A stretch of DNA of 16,567 nt, from positions 1 to 16,567 of the forward strand of contig CAZPUJ010000635.1 of NCBI GenBank assembly GCA_964589725.1, given 5' to 3'. A program made the translations under genes and the position numbers. Below the pieces are notes generated by a model. The model was not told the origin of the DNA, did no database searches, and worked only from the letters and a program-made list of their open reading frames with translations. Positions within the stretch are counted from its first letter, which is position 1. Each line of letters starts with the position of its first letter. The DNA comes from CAYSHJ01 sp964589725 (lineage in GTDB: Bacteria > Planctomycetota > Planctomycetia > Planctomycetales > Planctomycetaceae). Shown one piece after another: positions 6,243 through 13,474 of this stretch.

Positions 6243-7676
6243 TCACCGCAGTGCGCGCAACATTCCTTCGGCCTTGTGCAGCGTTTCTTCGTACTCGTTG
6301 ACCGGGTCCGACTGAGCGACGATTCCACCACCCACGGAGCATTGAATCCAACCTCGCCGCACCGCGAAAGTTCGAATCAGGATGTTGCTGTCGGCCGTTC
6401 CATCAAATCCGATGTAGAACAAGCTGCCGCAATAGGGGCCGCGGACCGTCGGCTCCAATTCCGAAATGATCTCCATCGCGCGGACTTTAGGTGCGCCGGT
6501 GATCGACCCGCCGGGAAAAACCGCTCGTAGCAAGTCCCAAGCTGTCCGGCGATCACCGCGTGTGTCGCGATCCAACTGGCCGCGAACCACAGACACGAGA
6601 TGCTGCACCGTCTCGTACGTCTCCACTCTGCACAAGCTGGGCACGCGGATCGAACCTGGTGAGCAGACCTTTGACAGATCGTTTCGCAGCAAATCCACGA
6701 TCATCACATTCTCAGCCTGATCCTTTGCGCTCTCGCGTAGTTCGTCCTCGGTGAAGAGGTCGGCTTCGGGAAAAAGCCGGCGGCGGCGAGTCCCTTTGAT
6801 CGGTCGCGTTTCGACCTCGCCTTGTCGCACCGAAACGAACCGCTCCGGCGACGCACTGGCCACCACCCAATCGTCGTGAGCGAAGTATCCCGCAAACGGC
6901 GCGGCGTTGCGCTGTCGCAGCCGCAGGTACAACGACAAGCCGTCTTCATCTGCCGGGTACAACAACCGCTGCGACAGATTCGCCTGAAAGATGTCTCCCG
7001 CGTGGATGTACTCGATGACTCGTTCGACCGATCGTAGATAAGCCTCTCGGGAGAAATCACTGATCAATCCCGCCGGTCCCGGCAACGGCCAGTGTGGAGC
7101 GATCCGATCGAGTGACAGAGCTGTTCTCGCATTCGTCGTTCGCGCGATGGCGTGCGACGTCGGCTCCGAACGTAATCGGTCAAGCACTGCGTTCAGTCGC
7201 TCGATCGCACGCCGTTCGCGCGCCGGTCCCTCGCCCGGGAAGCCTTGCGAAACGATCCACGCTTGACCTTGTTCGTGATCCCAGGCGATCACCCAGTCGT
7301 ACAGGCCGACCGCGAGCCACGGCAGCTCGAATTCATCGAATCCCGGTCGCCGCAATCGCTCCCACACGCCGCCCAGTTCATACGACAACAAGCCCGCCGC
7401 CCCAGCCTGAAACGGCGGCAGTTCAGGAACGGACTCCGCAGCGCATCGCTGCGACAATTCTGAGAGCCGAGCCAACGGATCGGAACCGAATGGGACACTC
7501 GCCAGTTTCTCGAACGCAAACGGATCGGCTGTCAGGAACGAGTACCGGCCAAGCTCCGGCCGCCGCGACGCGCTGTCAAACAAGATCACGTTCGGCCAAT
7601 CCGTGAACCGACTCAGCGTCTCAGCGACGTCAGGCAGCGGATCAAGCGGCTGAACCAACGGGAGTGATGCCGACAT
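6243..7676 (-). CDS. pabB: Aminodeoxychorismate synthase component I
   Basis: The 477-residue protein belongs to the chorismate-binding family (anthranilate synthase I, PabB, isochorismate synthases). It converts chorismate plus ammonia to 4-amino-4-deoxychorismate, the precursor of p-aminobenzoate. Supporting motifs are GAAGLLSYELGG (92-103), PIKGT (292-296), DLLRNDLSKVC (328-338), GSITGAPKVRAMEII (390-404) and the closing EYEETLHKAEG. The lysine in PIKGT (K294) separates PabB from anthranilate synthase, which has PIAGT, so I favour PabB over TrpE. The length fits. It stands directly upstream of pabA. No lyase (pabC) is seen in the window. A 69-bp palindromic repeat separates it from the DHPS-like gene upstream, so it may have its own promoter. 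Confidence 0.92.
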   Translation of the reverse strand: MSASLPLVQPLDPLPDVAETLSRFTDWPNVILFDSASRRPELGRYSFLTADPFAFEKLASVPFGSDPLARLSELSQRCAAESVPELPPFQAGAAGLLSYELGGVWERLRRPGFDEFELPWLAVGLYDWVIAWDHEQGQAWIVSQGFPGEGPARERRAIERLNAVLDRLRSEPTSHAIARTTNARTALSLDRIAPHWPLPGPAGLISDFSREAYLRSVERVIEYIHAGDIFQANLSQRLLYPADEDGLSLYLRLRQRNAAPFAGYFAHDDWVVASASPERFVSVRQGEVETRPIKGTRRRRLFPEADLFTEDELRESAKDQAENVMIVDLLRNDLSKVCSPGSIRVPSLCRVETYETVQHLVSVVRGQLDRDTRGDRRTAWDLLRAVFPGGSITGAPKVRAMEIISELEPTVRGPYCGSLFYIGFDGTADSNILIRTFAVRRGWIQCSVGGGIVAQSDPVNEYEETLHKAEGMLRALR

Positions 7677-7776
7677 ACGTCACCGAGAACTATCAACGAT
7701 TTGGACGAAAAGGCGATTTCAACGAGCCACGCGGCACGGATTCTATACCACTGGCGGCCGTCAGTGAGACATTTGA

Positions 7777-7845
7777 GGCGAGCGGCCTGGCGTCAGCCGG
7801 CCGGTTCCGCGACAGCACCGGGGGGCTGACGCCGCCCCGCTCGCC
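7777..7845. repeat. GC-rich palindromic intergenic repeat, 29-bp arms
   Basis: Arms at 7777-7805 and 7817-7845 match at 24 of 29 positions as an inverted repeat with an 11-nt loop. The conserved blocks are GGCGAGCGG, GGCGTCAGCC and CCGGT. It fills part of the 239-bp gap between the DHPS-like gene and pabB. The strong symmetry and GC content suggest a dispersed, non-coding repeat family or a processed RNA stem; from memory, similar strings recur in planctomycete genomes, but I could not check this. The gap also holds a short GC palindrome near 7880. Confidence 0.75.
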
Positions 7846-7915
7846 AACGTCTCGATTCGGACCGCGCGCGGTATAACGACCGGCCCGGCCAGTGTCGCCG
7901 ATCACGACTAACGGC

Positions 7916-9325
7916 TCACGAGGCTTCGATGTCCTCCGCATCTTTGGCCTGATGCCGCCGGCGTTCGTGAGCGCTTTTTTCCGGGATCGTCAGAAAGCCC
8001 CAATTCAAGGCTTCGTCTTGCCGGTATTGTTTACCGAGCGTTAGCGCGGTCGTGGCCTTCGCCAACTCGTAGCCGAGATAAAACGCGTGCGACGAATCGA
8101 GCGACACGGTATGCGAAATCGTGTCGAACAATTCGAAGACGTCGGTCCCGTGCCAGTAGCCGTCGCGATTGAGTAAATGCAGCTCACCCCGCTCGACGAA
8201 GATACGGAAGTTCGAGTCGCGGATTTGCGCCGCGAGACGCTTCAGCCCCTCTTCGCCCAACTCGCGGACTTTCGTGTCACGCAGCATGACCAATTGCGAG
8301 CTGACATGCTTCGGCAGCACTTGCTGAGTGACGGCATGACGAACCATTCGTCTAGCAAGGTCAAACTCTCGGACGGCGGAACGGCACCAATTGATGACCT
8401 CCGTCGTCAACACGCTGCGGACACCCAATTCCTGACAAATTGCTGCCAGCAGAAAATTCAGTCCCGCGCTGTCGACTTCGGACAACTCGGTCAGATTGCC
8501 GATGCCCATCATTATTTCGGCTTCCGGCCAACGGCGCCGGGCTTCGAAGTAGCGCGCCAATGACGCGGCGAAACCAAAGCCGATGGGTTCCAAAACCGGA
8601 TCGATGCGGAACCGCGCGCCGGCTGTCCGGAGTTGATCCAACGTGGGCTGCAACGAATCCAAGTCGTGCGGCTGATCGGGGATCGCAACCAGTTCCACTC
8701 CGCATGTGGCCAGCCAGTCGACGTTCGATCGGTTGCAACTCAAAGTCAGTTCGGCACCGGCTTCGACCGCCAGCTCGACTTCGTGGCGATCGAAGCTGTC
8801 GATCGAGACGCGAAAGCCGTCCGACCGTAACAGCCGTGTGACCTCGCCGGCGCGCGGCCAATACTCGTCCGGCACGCAGCCCAAGTCGATGATATCCGCG
8901 CCGCAATCGCGATATCGCTCGGCTTCGGCAAGCAACGCGCGATCACTTAGCCGCGGAGCGTGATTGATCTCGGCTAGGATTTCGATGTCGTAACGACTCA
9001 TGTCGGGTGCGCTCTTTTCGTGACCGCCGAAATACTCCGGTAGGTCGAACAAATCCTTCGGGCCTCGCTCGAACGGTGTCGTGAATTTCTGAGTCAGCGA
9101 TTCCAATTCGCCGCCGCACCAGCCCGGCAATACGACGCGATCGAACCGTGACCCGAGGTGCAGCTTGCGCGCGACAAAATCAACCGACATTAACGCCGCC
9201 ACACTGATGCTCAACACCGCAACGTCATAATCGAATCCCACCTTCGGGCCGAGTCCCGCGAGCAACTCGCGCAACGAGGCTTCGGCCAGTCGCCCCGTCA
9301 CAAATAAGATGCGTTCCGCCGGCAT
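7916..9325 (-). CDS. Dihydropteroate-synthase-like protein (DUF6513 / TIGR00284 type)
   Basis: This 469-residue protein starts at ATG 9325, one nt after the upstream SDR stop (TGAcATG), with GGAG seven nt before; an in-frame ATG at 9352 would overlap the SDR gene. An N-terminal domain of about 105 residues begins MPAERILFVTGRLAE, the usual opening of DUF6513. A pterin-binding TIM barrel follows (about 112-330): ILAEINHAPRLSD, GADIIDLGC, VSIDSFDRHEVELAVEAGAE, IDPVLEPIGFGFAASLARY and EIMMGIGNLTE. The C-terminal 130 residues are specific to this family. These proteins occur in archaea and in bacteria with tetrahydromethanopterin, where they are proposed to join a pterin to an aminobenzoate-derived moiety. 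The adjacent pabAB fits that role. The exact substrate is inferred; true folate DHPS is less likely because of the extra domains. Confidence 0.82.
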   Translation of the reverse strand: MPAERILFVTGRLAEASLRELLAGLGPKVGFDYDVAVLSISVAALMSVDFVARKLHLGSRFDRVVLPGWCGGELESLTQKFTTPFERGPKDLFDLPEYFGGHEKSAPDMSRYDIEILAEINHAPRLSDRALLAEAERYRDCGADIIDLGCVPDEYWPRAGEVTRLLRSDGFRVSIDSFDRHEVELAVEAGAELTLSCNRSNVDWLATCGVELVAIPDQPHDLDSLQPTLDQLRTAGARFRIDPVLEPIGFGFAASLARYFEARRRWPEAEIMMGIGNLTELSEVDSAGLNFLLAAICQELGVRSVLTTEVINWCRSAVREFDLARRMVRHAVTQQVLPKHVSSQLVMLRDTKVRELGEEGLKRLAAQIRDSNFRIFVERGELHLLNRDGYWHGTDVFELFDTISHTVSLDSSHAFYLGYELAKATTALTLGKQYRQDEALNWGFLTIPEKSAHERRRHQAKDAEDIEAS

Positions 9326-9326
9326 G

Positions 9327-10097
9327 TCACCGCTCCGCGCCGCCGTTGACATAGATCACTTGGCCCGTGAGGTAACTGGCCTCGCGGCTGGCAAGGAACC
9401 GCGCGACGGCTGCCACATCCTCGGGAGTGCCCCAGCGTCGCAAGGGCGTTTCGCGGAGCACTCGTTCCTGCCAAGCCGAATTCGCTTGCTGGCCCCATCG
9501 AGTCCGAATCCAACCCGGCGCGATGCAGTTGACTCGCACGAGCGGAGCGAGACTGACTGCGAGCGATCGCGTGAAGCCCATAATCGCGTTCTTCGCCGTC
9601 GCAAAGAGTTCGCCACTGTCTCCTTCCATACCACGCTCGGCTTGATCCCAACCAATGCTCAAGATCACTCCGCCGCCGGACTCGACCATTCGTTGTCCGA
9701 CCATCCGGCTGAGCAACAAGGTGCTCCGAACGTCGACTTCAAACAACCGCTGCAATTTGGCGGCGAACTCCCATTTGGCCGCGTCCCCCACCAGCAGATC
9801 GACCCCGGCGTTGTTCACCCACACGTCGATTCGACCCAGGCTGGACCAGCAGCGATCGACGAAGGAGGCCAGTTCGGTTTCGTTGCCGAGGTCGGCCATT
9901 TGAACCGCCGGTTGGACGCCCAGCGTTCGCAACTCTTCGACGACAACTTCAGCCGCTGAGACGCTGTGGCCGCCATGAATCAAAACCTCCGCACCACCGC
10001 AGGCAAGCTCGCAGACGATCGCTCGACCAATGCCCGACGTTGAGCCGGTGACGACGGCACGAGTCCCCGACAAATCGGCGAAACCAGTCGTGTTCAA
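9327..10097 (-). CDS. SDR-family oxidoreductase lacking the catalytic tyrosine
   Basis: A 256-residue classical short-chain dehydrogenase/reductase. The cofactor motif TGSTSGIG (17-24) and the structural NNAG (95-98) are intact, as are S147 in VILSIGW and K169. The usual YxxxK active site reads FATAK, so F165 replaces the tyrosine. The C-terminal PGWIRTRW and GQVIYVNGGAER are normal for SDRs. I start at TTG 10097 because AGGAG lies at the right distance before it; another TTG at 10112 would put that sequence inside the gene. It is probably the first gene of the cluster, and its stop is 1 nt from the DHPS-like start. A pterin-related reductase role is inferred only from that neighbour. Loss of the tyrosine could mean altered catalysis or a binding role. 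Confidence 0.85.
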   Translation of the reverse strand: MNTTGFADLSGTRAVVTGSTSGIGRAIVCELACGGAEVLIHGGHSVSAAEVVVEELRTLGVQPAVQMADLGNETELASFVDRCWSSLGRIDVWVNNAGVDLLVGDAAKWEFAAKLQRLFEVDVRSTLLLSRMVGQRMVESGGGVILSIGWDQAERGMEGDSGELFATAKNAIMGFTRSLAVSLAPLVRVNCIAPGWIRTRWGQQANSAWQERVLRETPLRRWGTPEDVAAVARFLASREASYLTGQVIYVNGGAER

Positions 10098-10144
10098 AAG
10101 GTCTCTCCTCAACGAAACTCAACAAATTCTTTGGTTTCCGATAG

Positions 10145-10173
10145 TTGACGCCGAACTACCAGGCCGAGATAAT
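10145..10173 (+). promoter_or_regulatory. Sigma-70-like promoter for the ArsR-family gene
   Basis: TTGACG (10145-10150) and GATAAT (10168-10173) are separated by 17 nt, each a 5/6 match to consensus at ideal spacing. Transcription would start near 10180, giving the regulator gene a leader of about 170 nt that includes the half-sites just downstream. Confidence 0.6.
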
Positions 10174-10205
10174 CCCCCGTCGCAATTTCGTCCCATCGAC
10201 AGATC

Positions 10206-10236
10206 TGCACATCTTGATATTGATGTGAATGCACAT
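10206..10236. promoter_or_regulatory. Candidate operator: three alternating CACAT/ATGTG half-sites
   Basis: CACATC (10208-10213) and GATGTG (10222-10227) form a perfect inverted repeat with an 8-nt spacer. ATGTG (10223-10227) and CACAT (10232-10236) form a second one with a 4-nt spacer. TGCACAT therefore appears twice in direct orientation (10206-10212 and 10230-10236) with an inverted half-site between. The array lies just after the predicted start for the divergent ArsR-family gene, a plausible site for autoregulation. CGACAGATCT is also repeated nearby (10197-10206 and 10280-10289). Confidence 0.45.
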
Positions 10237-10241
10237 TTCTA

Positions 10242-10255
10242 AGGCGGTTCCGCCT
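10242..10255. other. Short perfect palindrome in the divergent gap
   Basis: AGGCGG (10242-10247) and CCGCCT (10250-10255) are perfect inverted arms around TT. The loop is too short for a stable RNA hairpin, so a DNA-binding site is more likely than an RNA structure, if it means anything. Confidence 0.3.
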
Positions 10256-10350
10256 GAGTCGTGTTCCTGAATTAGGGACCGACAGATCTTTTCCCGTGAA
10301 TTCCAGTCTTCAACATTTCTTCATTGTCCACAAGACAAACCGAGGAGAAC

Positions 10351-10755
10351 ATGCTCGAACTCGCTGAACCTGTGGCCCGACGAAAAAAGCCCAAGGTGGA
10401 GACTCAGCTTCCTGACCAACTCGAACGAGACTTGGTCCAAATCTTCAAACTGCTGTCCGATGAGACACGCTTACGGGTTTTGATGTATTTGTATCGCGAA
10501 GGCGAACTGCATGTCTCGGCTTTGTGCGAACGCTTGCAGCAAAGCCAACCGGCGGTCAGCCACCATTTGGCTCTGCTGCGCGTCGCCGGTTTGATCGGCT
10601 GCCGTCGCGATGGCAAGCACAACTTCTATTCGATCCGGCAGACGCACTTCCATCGCGTGGTGGCGGAATTATTCCAGACTATCGCCGATCCCGCAAAATT
10701 CGAATTCCGGTTCGAAGACTTTGTCGTGACGCCGCGACATCGCTCGGAAGCCTGA
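10351..10755 (+). CDS. ArsR-family winged-helix transcriptional regulator
   Basis: The 134-residue protein starts at ATG 10351, just after GAGGAG; an upstream TTG at 10324 is unlikely. The basic N-terminal tail (ARRKKPK) precedes a compact winged helix: FKLLSDETRLRVLMYL (32-47), LHVSALCERLQ (53-63), the recognition helix QPAVSHHLALLRVAGLI (66-82) and a wing with RRDGKHNFYSI (85-95). This is the standard ArsR/SmtB fold of small dimeric repressors. The classical CVC metal-binding motif is absent: only C59 in the equivalent helix and C84 in the wing remain, so arsenic or cadmium sensing is not supported. Thiol or metabolite sensing is possible. It is divergent from the SDR/DHPS-like genes across 253 bp with a promoter and inverted half-sites, so it may control itself, those genes, or both. 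Confidence 0.9.
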   Translation: MLELAEPVARRKKPKVETQLPDQLERDLVQIFKLLSDETRLRVLMYLYREGELHVSALCERLQQSQPAVSHHLALLRVAGLIGCRRDGKHNFYSIRQTHFHRVVAELFQTIADPAKFEFRFEDFVVTPRHRSEA

Positions 10756-10802
10756 TCGACGAGGCCGAATTCCCCAAACTGCGGCGCTTGATGCCTTTTC
10801 CC

Positions 10803-10835
10803 AGTGACCCGGATGCTCAATGCGTCCGGGTCACT
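10803..10835 (+). terminator. Strong hairpin after the ArsR-family gene
   Basis: AGTGACCCGGATGC (10803-10816) pairs with GCGTCCGGGTCACT (10822-10835): 14 consecutive pairs, one of them T-G, around a 5-nt loop. It lies 47 nt past the stop and is followed by TCGCATTTGG, which is not a strong T-tract. It is probably a terminator or 3' stabilising stem of the regulator transcript. Confidence 0.65.
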
Positions 10836-11018
10836 TCGCATTTGGTGCGGCATTTCTTGCCGGAATAGTCCTCTGCCACTCGTCCGGGTGCTGAAAACGA
10901 CTTTGGGTGCCCGCACAATCGGTACATTCGGAAAATCTTGCCAAAGCTATGGCGATTCGCCCGCCGATACTGTGATTGACGATTGGGCGGACAAGCTACC
11001 GTCTTTGGGGAATTTTCC

Positions 11019-13436
11019 ATGCGCAAGCGTTCAATCTGGCGACCGTGGAAGTGGGCCAGTCTGGTGCTCACCGGAGGGTTGTTGGTCGGTTGCTCGACCT
11101 CAGAGAAGTCGCTGCAGTACCTCGGCGAAACCGAGCTGCAGCACTATAAGGACGTCGCGCTCACAATCGACTACCCTGACGTGAGCGAGAAATCAATCGA
11201 CGAAGTCAGCAACACCGACGAGCCGCGCCGCATCCGCAACCCACGCAAAGATCCCGTTTGGAATGTCAGCCTTGAGGAAGTGCTGCACACGGCTCTCGCG
11301 AACAGCGAGGTCATTCGCGACAACGGCCAGTTTCTCTCTCCGGGTAACCGATTGCTCTCGAATCCGGACTTCGTGCAGTCAATCTACGACCCAGCGATTC
11401 AGGACAGCAGTACGCTGTTCGGGCAGAACGGCGTGGAAGCGGCGCTGTCGGAATTCGACGCGAACTTCACCGCCAACATGGTCTGGGGCCGCAGCGAGAA
11501 CATTTCGGACACGACCGGCTTCAACGGCATCCTTGCGGGAGACACCACCGCGACCGAATCGGGTGACATGCGTGCTGCGCTGACAAAGATCTTCGCGGAC
11601 GGTGGCCAAGCCTCGGTCAGCCACAGCGTCTTGTATCAGGGGTTCAACCGGGGATCAGGAGGTGGCCTCGGCCGCCTTTTCGATTCGTCCTACAGTAACA
11701 ACCCCAGTGCCGGGCAGAACGGCGGTACGCCTGGTCTGGAGTTCGATTATCGGAGACCGTTGTGGGCGGGTGGCGGCACGGAATTCACGCGCGTTGCGGG
11801 GCCGATCAGTCGCCGACCGACGTTGCAAAACGTTCCGCAGGTCAACCAGGGTGTCGTGATCTCACGCATCCGGACCGACCTCGCCCTGGCGGAATTCGAA
11901 CAATCCGTGATCGGTCTGGCGAAAGATGTCGAGGACGTTTACTGGGAACTCTATTTGGCCTATCGGCGCTACGATGCCGAGCTGGTCGCACGTAACAGTT
12001 CGCTCAGCACGTGGCGTCAGGTGAAAGCGAAGGAAGGCTTGGAAGGTGGCAGCGCGGCGGACGAGGCGCAGGCTCGCGATAGCTACTTCGAAATCCGCGC
12101 ACGCTCTGAAAACGCATTGGCGGAGCTTTACAACGCCGAAGGTCGTTTGCGTCGGCTGATGGGATTGTCCGTCAACGATGGTCGCGTCATTCGACCCTCG
12201 GACGAACCCACGACCGCTGAGTTTCTGCCCGACTGGCGGACCAGTTTGTGCGAAGCGCTCACGCATCGCGTCGAACTGCGCAAGCAAAAGTGGAACATCA
12301 AGAGCTTGGAATTCCAATTGCAAGCGGCCAAGAGTCTGGCGCATCCGCGGTTTGATTTCGTGTCGCGGTATCAGATCAACGGTCTCGGTGACCAGTTGTT
12401 CGGCGATAGCAAAGACCCAGGCACAACAGTCCCGGGCAGCTACTACGAGAACTTGTTGGGCGGCCAGCAGACCGGCTGGGGTCTGGGCTTCGAGTTCAGC
12501 ATGCCGATCGGCTTTCGAGCCGCGAACTCGCAGATCCGCAACATTGAACTGCGGCTGTCGAAAGCCCGCGCCGCACTGGGAATTCAGGAGCATGAAATCA
12601 GCCACGAGTTGGCAAACGCTTTCCGTCAGTTGGACTCCACGTTCCAAATTGCTCAGACCACCTTCAACCGTCGTCGCGCTGCGGAGCGCCGTGTGCAAGC
12701 CCATGACACGCAATATAAGGCCGGCAAAGGGACCGTCGATCTGTTGTTGCGATCTCAGATCAGTTTGGCTCAAGCGGAGGTCGCCTACTACCAAAGTCTC
12801 GTCGGTTACAATCGAGCGATCGTCGAGATGAAGTATCGCAAAGGGACCTTGCTGGACAACGACAGCGTGCGTCTCGCCGAAGGCCTGTCGCATCCGGAGT
12901 CGTACGCACAGGCGTTACGTCACGCCTGGGCGCGCAGCCACGCGTTCGATGCTCAACACCTCGACACGAAACCTGGTGAGTTTTGGACCGACCCTGCCGA
13001 GACTGGCACCGCCACCTACTCCGCATCTGGCATCTCAGAACCGATTCCGCCGGAGCCGGTGCCCGCCAGCGAGTTGCCGGACACGAATGCGGCGCCAATG
13101 ACCAAAGAGGCTCCGCATCCGACGCAACGCGACTCGATTCCACCGCCACCCAAGGACATTCCCGATGCGAAGGGTGCCAAGCTGATCCCGGCGGATGAAA
13201 AGTTGCTGCCCATGGCGAGCAAACGCGACTTACCTGAAGTACCCCAACTCTCCGAACGACAAGTCGAGAGTTCGCTCGAACACTTGCAGGAAGCGCTGGC
13301 CGCAAACGAACGAGATTCGACCGACGACTCTGTCGAAAGCGACGACTACTTGAAACCGGTGCCAACACCGCTTCAACCAATGCCAAACCAAGAAAAGGAC
13401 GACATCGACCAACTACTCGACCAACAGGACAAATAG
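11019..13436 (+). CDS. TolC-family outer-membrane efflux lipoprotein
   Basis: The protein has 805 residues from ATG 11019, preceded by GGGGA at good spacing. The N-terminus is a lipoprotein signal with lipobox LVGC (C25), so it should be lipid-anchored. The body is of the outer-membrane efflux type: VSLEEVLHTALANSEVI early, then long amphipathic helical stretches such as LALAEFEQSVIGLAKDVEDVYWELYLAYRRYDAEL, LRRLMGLSVNDG, and after the repeat LGFEFSMPIGFRAANSQIRNIELRLSKARAAL and YKAGKGTVDLLLRSQISLAQAEVAYYQSLVGYNRAIVEM. Such proteins form trimeric channels for type I secretion or RND pumps. It is far longer than the usual 450-500 residues, partly because of a hydrophilic, P/E/D-rich tail of about 145 residues from roughly 660 on. 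No pump or adaptor gene lies beside it, so the transported substrate is unknown. Confidence 0.88.
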   Translation: MRKRSIWRPWKWASLVLTGGLLVGCSTSEKSLQYLGETELQHYKDVALTIDYPDVSEKSIDEVSNTDEPRRIRNPRKDPVWNVSLEEVLHTALANSEVIRDNGQFLSPGNRLLSNPDFVQSIYDPAIQDSSTLFGQNGVEAALSEFDANFTANMVWGRSENISDTTGFNGILAGDTTATESGDMRAALTKIFADGGQASVSHSVLYQGFNRGSGGGLGRLFDSSYSNNPSAGQNGGTPGLEFDYRRPLWAGGGTEFTRVAGPISRRPTLQNVPQVNQGVVISRIRTDLALAEFEQSVIGLAKDVEDVYWELYLAYRRYDAELVARNSSLSTWRQVKAKEGLEGGSAADEAQARDSYFEIRARSENALAELYNAEGRLRRLMGLSVNDGRVIRPSDEPTTAEFLPDWRTSLCEALTHRVELRKQKWNIKSLEFQLQAAKSLAHPRFDFVSRYQINGLGDQLFGDSKDPGTTVPGSYYENLLGGQQTGWGLGFEFSMPIGFRAANSQIRNIELRLSKARAALGIQEHEISHELANAFRQLDSTFQIAQTTFNRRRAAERRVQAHDTQYKAGKGTVDLLLRSQISLAQAEVAYYQSLVGYNRAIVEMKYRKGTLLDNDSVRLAEGLSHPESYAQALRHAWARSHAFDAQHLDTKPGEFWTDPAETGTATYSASGISEPIPPEPVPASELPDTNAAPMTKEAPHPTQRDSIPPPPKDIPDAKGAKLIPADEKLLPMASKRDLPEVPQLSERQVESSLEHLQEALAANERDSTDDSVESDDYLKPVPTPLQPMPNQEKDDIDQLLDQQDK

Positions 13437-13445
13437 TCTTGGTAA

Positions 13446-13468
13446 ATGCCTCGCGGACCCTTGGGCAT
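13446..13468. terminator. Weak inverted repeat between convergent genes
   Basis: ATGCC (13446-13450) and GGCAT (13464-13468) form a 5-bp stem with a 13-nt loop in the 38-bp gap between the TolC-like and beta-helix genes, which converge. There is no T-tract; it is a possible shared terminator at best. Confidence 0.3.
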
Positions 13469-13474
13469 CAGCCC

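Noticed and set aside
6229..6351. Upstream in-frame starts extending PabA by 41 residues
   Set aside because: They would overlap the pabB coding end and precede the universally placed N-terminus MILLIDNYDSF.
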